Shown: piece after piece, positions 22,380-35,081 of the stretch
How positions within the stretch are numbered: the first letter of the stretch is position 1
How the letters are laid out: each line of letters begins with the position of its first letter
Assembly: GCF_000003195.3 (NCBI RefSeq)
Contig: NC_012874.2
Location: 64,058,580 to 64,122,579, forward strand
Direction: 5' to 3'
DNA from: Sorghum bicolor
Lineage: Eukaryota > Streptophyta > Magnoliopsida > Poales > Poaceae
DNA: 64,000 bases
The notes under the pieces: generated by a model
Database searches by the model: none
Told to the model about the DNA's origin: nothing
The model's input: only the letters and a program-made list of their open reading frames with translations
Position numbers and translations under genes: made by a program

Positions 22380-22941
22380 TGTCTCTTTGCCGAGGGCCTT
22401 GACCATAGCCCTCGGCAAAGATTGGGTCTTTGCCGAGGGCCTTCGCCAGAGCCCTCGGCAAAGAAATTTATAAAAAAATTTCTGCGTGCATTCTTTGCCG
22501 AGGGCCTCCTTGTAGCCCTCGGCAAAGATTTTTTTTAAAAAAAAACTGGCCATTTTCTTTGCCGAGGACCGCAAGAGGAGGCCCTCGGCAAAGACGGGAT
22601 CTTTGCCGAGGGCCTCCCTGTAGCCCTCGGCAAAGAATTTTTTGAAAAAAATTCTGCTCAATTTCTTTGCTGAGGGCCGGTGGTAGAGGCTCTCGGCAAA
22701 GACTCCATCCCGAGAAACGGCGCCGTTATGGTTACTTTTCTTTGCCGAGGGCCATGTATGGCCTCGGCAAAGGTTTTGCCGAGTGTCCGACAAACAGCCC
22801 TCGGCAAAGGCCATCTTTGCTGTCTAAAAATTCTCCGAGAGCCCTTTGCCGAGGGCCGCCCTCGGCAAAGCCTTTGCCGAGGGCTTCTGGGCCTTTGCCG
22901 AGGGCTTCTAGCCCTCGGCAAAGAGGCAGTTTCCAGTAGTG
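22380..22941. repeat. Right subterminal repeats and terminus of CACTA 2
   Basis: More than a dozen copies of CTTTGCCGAGGGC or its complement, often as inverted pairs 15-30 bp apart, run up to the CACTACTGG terminus at 22941. Confidence 0.9.
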
Positions 22942-23074
22942 GCCATTACAAAAGGATCGATTCCTACATGTCACTAGAAAGTTTAGACGCACCTGTTGTC
23001 ATAACACTTTTATTTTTTTTATCTTCCCAAGCCAAGGGGTAAAGTAGTCTACTCTAGATACTTTGGGGGCTATA

Positions 23075-23268
23075 TAGACTTTTTTTCAAATATATATTAA
23101 AAAGTATTAATATTTATGGTACATAATTAGTATCACCGGAGAGCTTTTTAATCTAGTTTTTTAATAAATTTATTTGAAGATACAAATGTTGTATGTATTT
23201 TCTATAAATTTAGTTAAACTTGTGATACCAACCTAAAACAACAATTATTTTAGGACGGAGGGAGTATA
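23075..23268. mobile_element. Stowaway-like MITE, right part only
   Basis: It ends in ggacggagggagta, the complement of the Stowaway terminus TACTCCCTCCGTCC, with AT-rich internal sequence. The left terminus is missing. Confidence 0.65.
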
Positions 23269-23357
23269 TTGCCGCTGCCGGACCTGCGCCGTCACCTTGG
23301 CGCGACCTCCTCGCCAGCGGGGTCGCGGCAGACGCTGGAGCTGCTCGATGCACGGTC

Positions 23358-23593
23358 GCCTTATTTAGTTCATCCAAAAACCAAAAAGTTTTTAAGATTC
23401 TCTATCACATCGAATCTTACGGCGCATGCATGAAGCATTAATATAGATAAAAATAAAAACTAATTACACAGTTTGTCTGTAAATCACGAGACGAATCTTT
23501 TGACTCTATATATCACGAGACGAATATTTGCCACAAACAAACGAAAGTGCTACAATAGCGAAATCCAAAAAGTTTTTGCATCTAAACAAGACC
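23358..23593 (+). mobile_element. MITE family A, copy 2
   Basis: It has the ends gccttatttagtt and ctaaacaagacc and the family core CACATCGAATCTTACGGC. Part of the core around acgagacgaat is duplicated (near 23485 and 23515). TTA follows the right end. Confidence 0.85.
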
Positions 23594-24219
23594 TTATTGA
23601 GCCGAGAGAGCGTGCGTGTTCAAGTTCATCACAGAGATATGAAGTGGAGCTGTGGAGGTGCGAGGATGTTCTGTCCTTGAACAGTTGCAAAGCAGTTGTC
23701 CCTCTCTTTCTCAACCAGCTGCATGCAAAACATAGACGAATGAAAAAAGGCGTCGGTATTTTTTAAGTGTAACACAGATTCTCTGCTACATGGAGCCTAT
23801 TGAAAATCAGGAGCAGAGTTGTTCAACACCAATGAAGGACTTTAACAAACCAAATCAATGAAGGCAGTGCTAAATTATCTCTTTCTATCTATTAAAAGAT
23901 TAGATGGCCAATTTCTAAAAAAAGGGGGGCAAAATTAAGTGAATCGAAATTCCTTACATAAGTCATGGACTGGATCCACGTGTTCACGTCCAATATGAAT
24001 TTAAATTGTTTTTTGGAAAGGCTATATATGGACGTAATGTCAGCAACAAGGGAAATAATTAAGGCCTTCTTTGGATGGATTAGGAAAGGCTATGGACGTA
24101 ATGTGAACAACAAGAAATACCGCCGGTGCATTGCACTAGTGCCCAGCCGCCCAGGCACTCGTACGTGATTCTTGGTCTAGCTAGCACGGTGCATGGTTTA
24201 GGGTTTGTTTGGATGGATT

Positions 24220-26315
24220 TTTTTTTAAAGAGAATTAACTCTGCTTTTAAGAAAGCACAACGTAACAGGTTCGCTGGGGTTACCAGCCACAGTACAAAGC
24301 ATGTCTAACTCAGCCCACAACTAAGAAGGAAAGGACAACAGTTTTTAGAACACAACTAAAACAGAGCTGTTAAATTTCGACGACATCCGTAGCAGTGGAG
24401 GTCTTGGGTTGGAAGTTCTTCAGCCAGCTTCTAATTGCCTCCAGTACCTGCCACACGCGCTCCTTGTCCTCTTCCTTCAAAAGGATACTCCATCTCTGCA
24501 AGAATGATATCGCCACATATATCACATCAGTTGGCATTTTAACAAAAGTCCTCTCAATTGCCATCTTGTTTCGCGTAATCCATAACGCCCAGGCAAAACC
24601 CGCGAAGAAAAACATCATCAACCGTTTAGGTAAAGGCCCCGTGCCATATAACCAGGTCATAGACATATCTTCTATGGATCTAGGAACATATTCTAGTTCA
24701 AAGATATCCTGTAAAATCCCCAAAACTAACCGAGCCAAGTGACAACCAAATAACAAATGATTGATGGTTTCAACAATGTCACAAACACAGCAATTTATAT
24801 CACCCTTCCAACCTCTCTTTATGAGATTACCAGCCACCTGGAGTTTATTGTGGAAAACTTGCCAAAGGAAGAACTTGATTTTCAAAGGAATTTTGCATTT
24901 TCAAATAACTCCAGCAACTCTACTAGGCATACCTCGATCTGTTTGGAACCTATAAAGAGATTTCGTAGAGTACTGACCCTTTGTCTCTAAAGCCCAGAAA
25001 ACCATATCAAAATCTTGGGTCTCCAAGCAAACCCCCGGTAAAGAGTTAGAAAGATCTACCCAATTGATATACTCTTCTGTGGTTAAGGAACGCCTAAAAT
25101 CCATAACCCATTCCCCTTCATCCCAACAATCTGAGACAGAACAGCCAGGATCTCTCACTATCCTGAAAAGGTGTTCATGGCTAACAGCTAGTGGAACTTC
25201 CCCGGCCCAGCAATCTTCCCAGAACTTGCAGTGATTCCCATTTCTTACCTTAAAAACAGCACCCTATTTAAAGAGATTTTTCACTTTATGTAGTCCTTGC
25301 CAGAATTGGGAGACCCTTTTTGTTTTAGATTTAAAGAAACCCCCCTCACCCATATATTTAGCTTTGACAATTTTGAACCAAAGTTCCTCAGGTTCCTGAA
25401 AAATCTTCCAGATCCACTTAACTAATAGGCAGTCATTCATAATTCTAGTATTTATAATCCCTAGACCTCCTTGGTCCTTTGGTCTACACACCATTTCCCA
25501 TTTGGCCATGTGGTATTTAAATTTGTCCTCGGCTCCTTGCCAAAGGAATTTAGCCCTAATGCTATCCATTTTCTTGTGGATCCCATCCATGAGCCAGTAG
25601 AAGCCCATACAATAAAGAGGAATACTGCTTAGACAGGAGTTAGTTAAGATCTGTTTCCCCCCAGATGTCAAAAATTTCCCTTTCCAAGGATCAAGTTTGG
25701 ACATCATCTTTTGTGGAAGAAAGCTGAAGGCCCCCATGGCTAAGTAGTGATCACTGATAGGAATCCCTAAATATTTTATAGGAAGTTCCCCAAGAACACA
25801 ATTCAACATATTGGCCATTTCTTCTTTCTCTCCTTGAGAAACTCCAAACCCATACACCTCACTCTTGTGGTAATTGATTTTCAGGCCAGTCAACCATTCA
25901 AAGCAGTACAAAATTAATTTCAGGTTAGTAATAGAAGTAACAGACCCATCAATCATGATTACTGTGTCATCCGCGTACTGGATATGAGTAATGCCCCCCG
26001 GGATGAGGTGCTCAAGGACTCCTCGGATGTGACCCTTTTTTGAAGCCTTATCAAGAAACACTTCTAAGACATTAGCTACCAAGTTAAACAGGAGAGGAGA
26101 TAGAGGATCCCCTTGTCTTAAACCTCTGAAAGTTTTAAAATAGGGACTCCTTTCCCCATTAACATTGATGCAAACCTTCCCATCTTTCACTGTACTCATA
26201 ACCCAGGAAATCCAAAGAGCCGGAAATCCTTGACCCACCATAACCTGTTCTAAAAAACTCCATCTCACTCTATCATAAGACTTTTCAAAATCCAACTTTA
26301 GAATAAGACCTAGTC
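24220..26315 (-). mobile_element. LINE (non-LTR retrotransposon), 5'-truncated, with 15-bp TSD
   Basis: It is flanked by the direct repeat TTGTTTGGATGGATT at 24205-24219 and 26316-26330. An A tract (T run on plus) abuts the left copy, as expected for the 3' end of a minus-strand LINE. The 5' end is truncated: the ORF starts abruptly inside the reverse transcriptase domain, and no endonuclease domain is present. Confidence 0.88.
24370..26310 (-). pseudogene. LINE reverse transcriptase with zinc-binding C-terminus, two stops
   Basis: The open frame begins inside the RT domain (LILKLDFEKSYDRV) and contains the motifs GLRQGDPLSPLLFNL and the catalytic HIQYADDTVIM. It is followed by the thumb and connection segments and a zinc-binding RVT domain (KIKFFLWQVFHNKL, then CCVCDIVETINHLLFGC). 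One frame is interrupted by TAG near 25261 (after KVKNLFK) and TGA near 24901 (after VAGVI), both in place of probable Trp codons. With the 5' truncation this is a dead copy. Confidence 0.9.
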
Positions 26316-26466
26316 TTGTTTGGATGGATTAGGAATTAACAACTAGTCTTGGTTTCTCCAAACGGACTAGTAAACTACGGAGTAATATCTAGTGCGACTA
26401 TTTATATGTTTAGGGACTAAAAATTAGTGAACTAGTTGTTAGTTCTATAATCCAAACATGACCTTA

Positions 26467-26771
26467 GCATAGGCGCGTCTGCGGTGGAGCGGTGGACAGT
26501 CATTCGGCGTGGTGACAAGAAGATTTTAATTCGGGCGACCCTGCCCAGCGGCGGATGCTGGCTGTGCGGCCAAGGAAAACGACCGGAATTCTTTCCGTCC
26601 GAACGCTCGGACGGAAACCTTCCACCAATGATTCCTGCTCTTTTTTTCGCGTGTCGAGTGTAGACGCGTGTGTGCACGGGTGTCCGACGGGCAGCAGCAG
26701 TTCCCACGTAGGCTTTGTTAGGCTTCTTCTTTGACTGTTTTTATATTTTTTTGTTTTCTTAAGTTGCTTTC
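26467..26771. other. No gene seen
   Basis: Unique-looking sequence of moderate GC content with no supportable feature, located between the Tourist-like MITE and the (TTA)n tract. Confidence 0.5.
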
Positions 26772-26902
<131 letters not shown>

Positions 26903-27410
26903 TTATTTTCTCTTTATTCTCTTTATTATTTTGTTATTTTACTTTAGTTATTTTTATTTCATTTTTATTTTTCTATGTTCACCCGTTGGTTGATATGTTT
27001 ATATTTTTGTGATCTCTTTTTTTCTATATTCACCCGTTGGTTGATATGTTTATATTTTTGTGATCTCTTTTTTTTCTATATTTCATTTCCTTTTTTTCTA
27101 TTTCTATTTATTTTTCCTTTTCTTTTCTGTTTTTCCGATGTTTCATTTTTAGTTGCTTGATGAACTATTTTTATTTTTATTTTTTTTTATTTTATATGTT
27201 ACATAAGATATATATATATATATATATATAAGTGCTATTCTACACCCTAGGTGTAAAATACTATTCTACACCGAACTGTTATACTGAGCAAAATTCAGTA
27301 TTCGTGTTTTAGTATTGTTGAGTATTTCGTGGTCCTGGGTGTTGGACAATATGATACTGAACACTCTCCAGTACTGTTTAGTATTTTTTTCTACTCAGTT
27401 TAGACTTGCG

Positions 27411-27546
<136 letters not shown>

Positions 27547-27719
27547 CTTATTGTATTTCAAAATTTTCTTTTTGTTTCCTTATTTAAGTTATTTATTGAT
27601 TTTATTTTCTCTATATATTTTTATTTACATTCATTTTCTATGTGAATTTTGTACTTAGTTATTCACACTAATTAATTAATTTTATATTTATATTATATAT
27701 TTTGTATATTATATGAGAT

Positions 27720-29640
27720 ACATGTTGTGTGCACGTAATATAAATGTGATGTTCGTGTCACATAATGCAAAGTTTTATGATGTATTATGCGATATTTGTA
27801 TGGTATACATTTGATTATGGTGTTCTACAATATTTTTTGTGATGTTTACATAGTATAAATATGATATATTTTATGATGTTTATGTAGTATATATGTGATG
27901 TTTTCTTTATTATATTTTTATTTTCACTTTTTGTTTTTATGTCTTATTCTTTTTTATTTTTCATTTTTTTTGTTTTATCTTTTGCCTTTATGTTTTCTAT
28001 AGATTTTTTATTTTCCTTTTCTTTTACAGAAATTAATTAAATTGTTTTTATGTTTAATTTTTTATTTGTTTGTATTCCATGTGATGTTATTATGTTCATG
28101 CAATGTTATATGATATGTTTTTGTGATGTTCACACGGTATACATATGATGTTCTATGGTATATTTTGTGATGTTCACATGGTATACATATGATGTTCTAT
28201 GGTATACTCCCTCCGTCCACTAAAGAATCAATTTCTAGAGTTGTCCTAAGTCAAACTTTTTAAATATTGACTAAATTTCTAGAAAAAAATGCTAAGATTT
28301 ATGGTATCAAATTAGTATCATTAGATTTATTATAGAATATATTTTCATATGATACACATTTTATGTCATAGATGTGGTTACTCTTTTATATAAAGTTAGT
28401 CAAACTTAAAAAAGGCTGACTCACACGGATTCTAGGAATTGATTCTTTCATGGATGGAGGGAGTATTTTGAGATGTTTCTCTAATATACATATAATGTTC
28501 TATAATGTATGTTTGTGATGTTTTATGTATATTGTAATATTCACATAGTATATATTTGATCTTCTATAATGTATTTTATGATGTTCATGAAGTATACATG
28601 GGATGTTCACATATATGTGACGTTCTATGATGTTTTTATGTTGTTCATGTAATATACATGTGATATTCTATGATGTATTTAGTGATATTCATGTAATATA
28701 TTTGCTATGTTCTATAGTGTATTCGTGACGTTCTATGATGCACTTAATGTTGTTTATTCAACGTAAATGCGTGATGTTCTATAGTATATTTTAGATGTTT
28801 GAAAAGAGTACATATGATGTTCTATAGTATATATTAGGTGTTAAGAAAGTATCCATGTTATGTTCTTCTAATTATTTTGTCTATTACGTGTTCTTGTTTT
28901 TTTTGTAAAGTGATTTTTTAGTGATGGTCAGATTAGTAGTTATAACTTTTTGTAGTTGTAAACATATATGATGTCAGTGCACGCAAATCAAGTGAACAAA
29001 AAAAATCTTCCCACCATGCATCGAGCACCTCATACTCACACGTGCACAATTGTCTTGGTGATGTTCATATCGTATACATGTGATGTTCTATGATGTATGT
29101 TTGTGATGTTCATATAGTATAAATGAGGTGTTTTATGATGTATTTTGTGACATTCACATAATATATAAGTGATGTTCTACAATGTGTTTAAGATGTTCAT
29201 GTTGTATAAATGAGATGTTCTATAATTACCTTCAAGTAATCATACAATATTTTTTGATATATTCTATATTCTATTTTATGCAAGTATTATTGATGTGATA
29301 ATTTTTTTTCTTTATCTTGTGTATTCTTTTTCTCTTTTTTATATAGTACCTGTGATATAGTCTCTTTTATGTTTTGTTTAATCTTTTATTAACTTATTTA
29401 TTTCTTTCAATATATTCATATCATTTTGTTATTTCTTTTTTCTTTTGTCCTCTTATTTATTTTACTCTTTTTTAGTTTCTATGTTTTGTGATATATGCAT
29501 AATATTCCTAAAATATATATGTGATGTTTTATGATACATCTTAGAATAATCACATAATATAAATGGGATGTTCCACGATTATTTTGTGTGTGTTTATATA
29601 GTATTCATGAGATGTTATATGATATAATTAGTTTGTTCAA
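27720..29640. repeat. Degenerate tandem array built on a TGATGTTC...TATACA motif
   Basis: Diverged units of roughly 35-55 bp alternate TGATGTTCACATAGTATACA-like and TGATGTTCTATGATGTATTT-like segments over about 1.9 kb. It is interrupted by a Stowaway MITE at 28207-28463 and by T-rich spacers. No open frame. Confidence 0.7.
28207..28463. mobile_element. Stowaway MITE (complete)
   Basis: The termini CTCCCTCCGTCC and ggatggagggag are inverted repeats extending to aatcaatttctag, with TA on both sides (28205-28206 and 28464-28465). These are the Tc1/mariner-type signature. Confidence 0.92.
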
Positions 29641-29821
29641 ATAATATTTCTGTGCTCTTTTTTCTTCTTCTATCTCGTATTTTTTTATTAGTGTTTCCCT
29701 TATATGTTGCTCTTTATTAAAATATTTTCGTGAATAGTTTAAAACATTAATTATTGTTGGACTCAACTTTATATACAAGATAGTAAATATAAATCATATA
29801 TATTATTATCTTCTGAACTTA

Positions 29822-30040
29822 GATGGTGTTTGGTTAGAATTGTTAAAGTTTATAGCATTTTCGTTTATTTGACAATTAGTGTCCAATCATGGACTAATTA
29901 GGCTCAAAAGATTCGTCTCACAAATACTCTGTAACCATATTTTTAGTTTCGTAAATAGTCTATATTTATTACTTCATACATGTATCCAAATATTCGATGT
30001 GACGGACGGTAGACTTTACCGTCCATAACCAAACATGCCC
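29822..30040 (-). mobile_element. MITE related to family A, copy 3
   Basis: The inverted ends GATGGTGTTTGGTT and aaccaaacatgccc are flanked by TTA on both sides (29819-29821 and 30041-30043). The internal core (ctcaaaagattcgtctcac, tcgatgtgacg) is the family A core in reverse. Confidence 0.85.
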
Positions 30041-30043
30041 TTA

Positions 30044-30505
30044 TAATTTATTCTTCAAGATCTAGAATACCTTGAAGATGTCATATTTTTTTGCTAAACC
30101 TAGAACATCGTGTCTATTCAATAAAATAGAATGTTCTCTCTTTATAAAATAAATGTTCGATAATAAAATTTTATCTAAATATATCCATGTGGAGTCTTGT
30201 TTTGAAGGATTTATTACAAGAACACAATGGTGTAATCGAAATTCAGTTTAGATGTTTAATTTGTAAACTATAGTTTTTTAAATTTTGTAGCAAACCATGC
30301 ATTGTCATATTATTTTAATATATTATATCCATCCATAAATAATGTGCTTTGGAAGCACCGGGAAATAACAAAGAATTGAACCAGACTCTGCCAACCGCAA
30401 GTTAATTAGGTACGAAAATTTTGCCGACCAGCGCAGACCATTTTGTCCGAAAAAATCAGCGTTATATCAGACGTCGCTTGTACAGATAGAATAGTGGGTG
30501 AGTTA
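30044..30505. other. No gene seen
   Basis: AT-rich sequence between two MITEs with no supportable feature. Confidence 0.5.
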
Positions 30506-30759
30506 GGACTTGTTTAGTTCCAAAAAAATTTATAAAATTTTTCAGATTCTCTGTCACATCGAATTTTTAGACGCATGCATGAAGTATTAAATATAGATGG
30601 AAATAAAAACTAATTGCACAGTTTGGTCGAAATTGACGAGACAAATCTTTTAAACCTAGTTAGTATATAGTTAGTATATGATTAAACAATTTTTGTCAAA
30701 TACAAACGAAAGTGCTACAGTGTCGATTTTGTAAAAAAATTTTAGAACTAAACAAGGCC
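30506..30759 (+). mobile_element. MITE family A, copy 4
   Basis: It has the ends ggacttgtttagttcc and gaactaaacaaggcc and the intact family core. Its interior carries a small duplication of tagttagtatat. Confidence 0.9.
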
Positions 30760-31288
30760 GAGGTATGCCAAAACTTTGCGTGGGAAGTCATTGGCCAGTG
30801 GTTCCTGTCCGAATGGCTGGACTATAACAGGTCCCGGAAACGACCGCCTTTTGAGCGTGACAGCGTGCAGTGCGTGCGACAAATTCTCTCTCCTCGATGA
30901 TTCGCAACATCGTTCGTTAAACTCTGGATGCACTTGGCCTGTACCGTACCACACTCCTCCCGGCGGATGTTTGTTTCTAATTTCTAATCCTTTTTATTCA
31001 ATATTTTAATAACAGTTTTCTATACGTCGACCGACTGATTTTGGTTGATCTATCAACCAAATTCTGGATGGTTTGATTTGCCCCCTGTGTGACCCAATCT
31101 GAATTCAGTTGTGCCTCCTTCCCTCCCTGACGTGTTGCGCTGCTCGCTGCCGTTGGCCTGTTCACGGCGCCGGTGCCTCGCACACTGAGCTCCATCATGG
31201 CATCGCTGCTGCGTGCTGCGCTGTGTCTGTGCTATGCTGCCGAGTGAACAATCCTATACAATCTGAATATCATCTAGACAAGTGGGGC

Positions 31289-31540
31289 TAGATGACAGTG
31301 TAAGTGAATTGAAAAAATTCAGTTAACAAGTGGGGCTAAAACAACTGAATATCATCTAGACATATCCTATTTGTATTATACCCAAATTACACTACTATGT
31401 CAAATAAATTGCACTGAAGAAATTATTGTAGATGTAGTAATAAAACAGTGTAAATATAATTAGATGACAGTGTAAGTGAATTGAAAAAATTCAGTTGACA
31501 AATGGGGCTAAAACAACTAAATATCACATAGACAGATCCT
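31289..31540. repeat. Direct duplication of about 78 bp
   Basis: agatgacagtgtaagtgaat... is present at about 31289-31366 and again at about 31461-31540 with a few mismatches. A third partial piece precedes them. No coding potential. Confidence 0.85.
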
Positions 31541-31590
31541 TTAATAATAACAGTTCTTAGAAAAATTTTAGGGATCTATTTGTCGGGTCA

Positions 31591-31797
31591 GGCCTGGTTT
31601 AGTTCACCTAAAGATCCAAAAACTTTTCAGGAATCCCGTCATATTGAATATTGTGACACATACATAAAATATTAAATATAGATAAAAATAACTAATTACA
31701 TAATTTATCTGTAATTTATGAGATGAAAAATAATTACGAAATACAAACAAAAGTGTTACAATATCTAAATCTAATTTTTTTTAATCTAAACAAGACC
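31591..31797 (+). mobile_element. MITE family A, copy 5 (diverged)
   Basis: The ends are ggcctggtttagttcacc and aatctaaacaagacc. The core is diverged and partly deleted. Confidence 0.8.
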
Positions 31798-31799
31798 TC

Positions 31800-32465
31800 G
31801 TGCTAGTCTAGCTGACACGACAAGATTACACTACCGGGACATATGCATCAGCGCACATGGCGCTAAAGCGTGATTTTATCATGCTACCCAGACTGGTGCG
31901 AAAATATAAAATAAAAAGGGATTAGAAAAAAATGCCTCGGGCTTTGCAAGTGCAACGTCTCATTACGGTCCTATCGTGTCACGTGACCAAACTTCTGGAT
32001 TTACGGCTTAATAAGAATGTACACTATACTAGTACACGGTTGGTATATTGTAAAATCATGTACTACCAAAACAGAGTCATTGCTAGCACATTTGCAGGAG
32101 TTGTAAGTGTAACGGCCGTATCATATCGCAAGTTGCAGGAGCTGTACATAGCTAGGTTTTGTTTAGTTATATTTTTTTTTACAAAATAGATACTATAATA
32201 TTGTTATTTATATTTAATAAATATTTTTAATTTTAAACTAATTAAGTTTAAAAAATTCATCTAACAAATTAAAGTTTATTTGTTCATTCATGGCAGAAAT
32301 ATATAGGTGTGCAGCAAGGACTTTCCTGCTCATGCCATTTCAGTGGACGTCCAGCTGGTGCTCTATTATTGGACGGCCATAACATACGGCGCATTCTCGA
32401 TCGCCGCCACCTTAATGCACGCATGCACGTGTGCATGTGGCCATGTCATGACGGCCGGCTTTATT
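31800..32465. other. No gene seen; possible eroded MITE near 32150-32280
   Basis: AT-rich DNA. A segment starting ttttgtttagtta with ttatatttaataaat resembles an eroded family A piece. Nothing else is supportable. Confidence 0.4.
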
Positions 32466-32707
32466 GCTTGTTTACTTCCATCCTAAAATTTAAAATTGTT
32501 TAAGATTTCTCATCACATCAAATATTTATATATATATATGAAATATTAAATATATATAAAAATAAAATCTGATTACACAGTTTGGTCGAAATTGACGAGA
32601 CGAATCTTGTGAGCCTAGTTAGTGTATGGTTGGACGATAATTACCACAAACAAATAAAAGTACTACAATATCGCAAAAAAAATTTCGACTCACGAACTAA
32701 ACACGGC
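32466..32707 (+). mobile_element. MITE family A, copy 6
   Basis: The core tggtcgaaattgacgagacg is intact and the right end reads aactaaacacggcc. The left end is diverged. Confidence 0.8.
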
Positions 32708-33049
32708 CTTGGTGCGTGAGATCGAGATCCATGAGATCCCTGATCGAGCGAGGCAGAGGCCATGGCTAGCTTTACAAAAGCTAGCTGCGGCTAGGGCTCT
32801 CTTTTGGCTCGTCGTGCGCACACACCCCATGAGGGCACGCACAACGATCGAGTGAGACTCCACGTATTTAACGAAAAAAATAAGACTACGATCCCATCTC
32901 TCGAGCCAGAAGTGCATGCAAACGGCAGCGTTTTTTCTCTCTCTCCCCTCTCGTGAGCTGTTATTTTCTGCTAGCTAGGTTCTTCGTGTTGGCTTATGTT
33001 TATGTTATCCTTCTGACAAAACCAGTGTTGTTGCGGCTGCATGCTCTTG

Positions 33050-33291
33050 GGCCTTGTTTAGTTCCCAAAAGTTTTGTAAAATTTTTCGGATTCTCAGTCA
33101 CATCGAATCTTTAAACGTATACATGGAGTATTAAATATAGATAAAAATAAAAACTAATTGCACAGTTTGGTCGGAATTGACGAGACAAATCTTTTGAGCC
33201 TAGTTAGTGCATGATTGGATAATATTTGTCAAATACAAACGAAAGTACCATAGTGTCGATTTCTCAAAAAATTTTGAAACTGAACAAGGCC
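33050..33291 (+). mobile_element. MITE family A, copy 7 (best preserved)
   Basis: The ends GGCCTTGTTTAGTTCCC and aactgaacaaggcc form terminal inverted repeats. The full core is present, and this copy was used as the family reference. Confidence 0.92.
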
Positions 33292-33374
33292 TTTATTTGT
33301 CAGTGACCAGAGCAAATTTGACAAATTTCGTCTAATATTTATGACATCAAACTATTATAACTGGATAGACCATG

Positions 33375-33376
<2 letters not shown>

Positions 33377-33431
<55 letters not shown>
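33377..33431. repeat. (AT)n microsatellite
   Basis: About 27 uninterrupted AT units. Confidence 0.95.
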
Positions 33432-33436
<5 letters not shown>

Positions 33437-33982
33437 ATCTATGTATTTCATATTTTCATGTCATAATAAATGTTGTTATTCTTCACAATAAATTTAGGTC
33501 CTTAATTCTTTCGCAGGTCTTCTAAAGGGACTTTATATGTGGCTCCTATAGATTTGTGGAAATTATAAGCCCTGCCAAATATTCACATGTGTAAATGGTT
33601 TTCGATGCCAAAACTAAGCTAAAAATGATAAAGGTGAAGCCATTTTGGCCTATAAGCTTAAGCGATAGAAATGTAGCTTGTTCGATTTAGATTATCTGTT
33701 GAATCTGTCAGTCATTTAATAATTTTTTTATCGCAATAAATCAGCAAGTGCTTTATCCATGTCTTATCAGCCAAGCGAACAGGCTAAAGAGAGCATTAAT
33801 CAAACTCAAGACAATTTAACTTAGAATGATTCTAGGAGTTGATTTATTTTGAGCGGGTACCTTCCATTTAAATTCTCGAAGCCGACAGCCAGCAAATCTT
33901 GCTAACCAGTGCAACCCACAAGCCATATTATGTTATATTACATATTGAAAAAAGAGAGCAGCAACACACACGTGCAAAACAC

Positions 33983-34215
33983 TACTCAATCCAAATTGTA
34001 AGTCGTTTCACTTTTTTAATATCAAGTTTGACCACTGGTCTTATTCAAAGTTTTGTACACAATATCACTTTTTTTTGTTGTGTATTGGTTTATTAATAAA
34101 AGTTCTTCAAGAACGACTTAAATTTGACTATATTTGCACAAATTTTTTGAATAAGATGAGTGGTCAAACTTGGGGTAAAAAAGTCAAACGACTTATAATT
34201 TGGGATGAAGTAGTA
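33983..34215. mobile_element. Stowaway-like MITE
   Basis: Left tactcaatccaaattgtaag and right cttataatttgggatgaagt are inverted repeats of the Stowaway type (CCCAAATTATAAG...), with TA at both borders. Extended pairing runs through aagtcgttt and aaacgactt. Confidence 0.8.
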
Positions 34216-34218
34216 TTA

Positions 34219-34390
34219 GTTATTGAAAGAGCAAACCAATGCAAAACACTCCAAATCCAGCAACTGAAAGATTCCCATTTTTGAACAAAGGTACAGTGGC
34301 CCCCCGTGCACCAACTAGATGCCTATTTGCATTGGATACCCCTCCCAGTTACCGAGATTATGAGTAGCTCAAAGATTATGCAGTTTTAAT
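34219..34390 (+). other. Remnant of a subtilase upstream region (inverted duplicate of 60095-60262)
   Basis: It reads as a diverged reverse complement of the region just upstream of the intact subtilase gene. Shared stretches include ttattgaaagagc, gattcccatttttg, gcctatttgcattggatac and ttatgagtagct. It lies 4.5 kb upstream of the truncated plus-strand subtilase copy, in the matching orientation, so it is probably that copy's promoter-proximal remnant. Confidence 0.75.
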
Positions 34391-34615
34391 TAGTCTTCTT
34401 GTTGAGAATAGACTATAATATCTCAAAGAATAGACTATTACATCTCTTAGCCATTTGAACAAGTTCTTGGCCGTGTTTGGGATGGCGTCATTGGTGTTGC
34501 GATTGAGCGAGAAAAGCAGAATAATTCCACGGAACGCACAGCGACAAATGCTCGTCTAGTAGTCACCAATGAGGTGGAACAGAAAAACTACGGTGTGGAC
34601 GATTACCGAAACACA

Positions 34616-35081
34616 GGCTTGTCTAGTTCACTCCGAAATCCAAAAAGTTTTCAAGATTTTCTATCACATCGAATCTTGCAGCACATGCATGAAGCATTAA
34701 ATATAGACGAAAACAGAAACTAATTACACAGTTTGACTGTAAATCACGAGACAAATCTTTTGACCCTAGTTAGTCTATGATTGGATAATATTTACCACAA
34801 ACAAACGAAAGTGCTACAATAGCGAAATCTAAAATTTTTTCACATCTAGTTCACCCTGAAAACCAAAAAGGTTTCAAGATTCCCCGTCACATCGAATCTT
34901 GTGGCACATGCATAAAACATTAAATATAGACAAAAACAAAAACTAATTACACAGTTTAGCTGTAAATCACGAGACGAATCTTTTAATCCTAGTTAGTCCA
35001 TGATTGAATAATATTTGTCACAAACAAACGAAAGTGTTACAGTATCGAAAACTTTTCACTTTTCGGAAGTAAACAAGGCTC
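34616..35081 (+). mobile_element. Two tandem MITE family A copies (8 and 9)
   Basis: Copy 8 (34616 to about 34847) runs directly into copy 9 (about 34848-35081). The junction, ttcacatctagttcaccctg, merges the right end of one with the left end of the other. Each has the complete core. Confidence 0.88.

Larger units (their letters stand above)
24201..26463. mobile_element. Tourist-like MITE, split by a LINE insertion
   Basis: The left terminus GGGTTTGTTTGGATGG (24201 on) and the right terminus, read on the minus strand as GGTCATGTTTGG, are inverted repeats that continue to AACAACTAG on both sides. TTA flanks both ends (24198-24200 and 26464-26466), as expected for PIF/Harbinger MITEs. Without the LINE the element would be about 150 bp. 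Confidence 0.8.
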
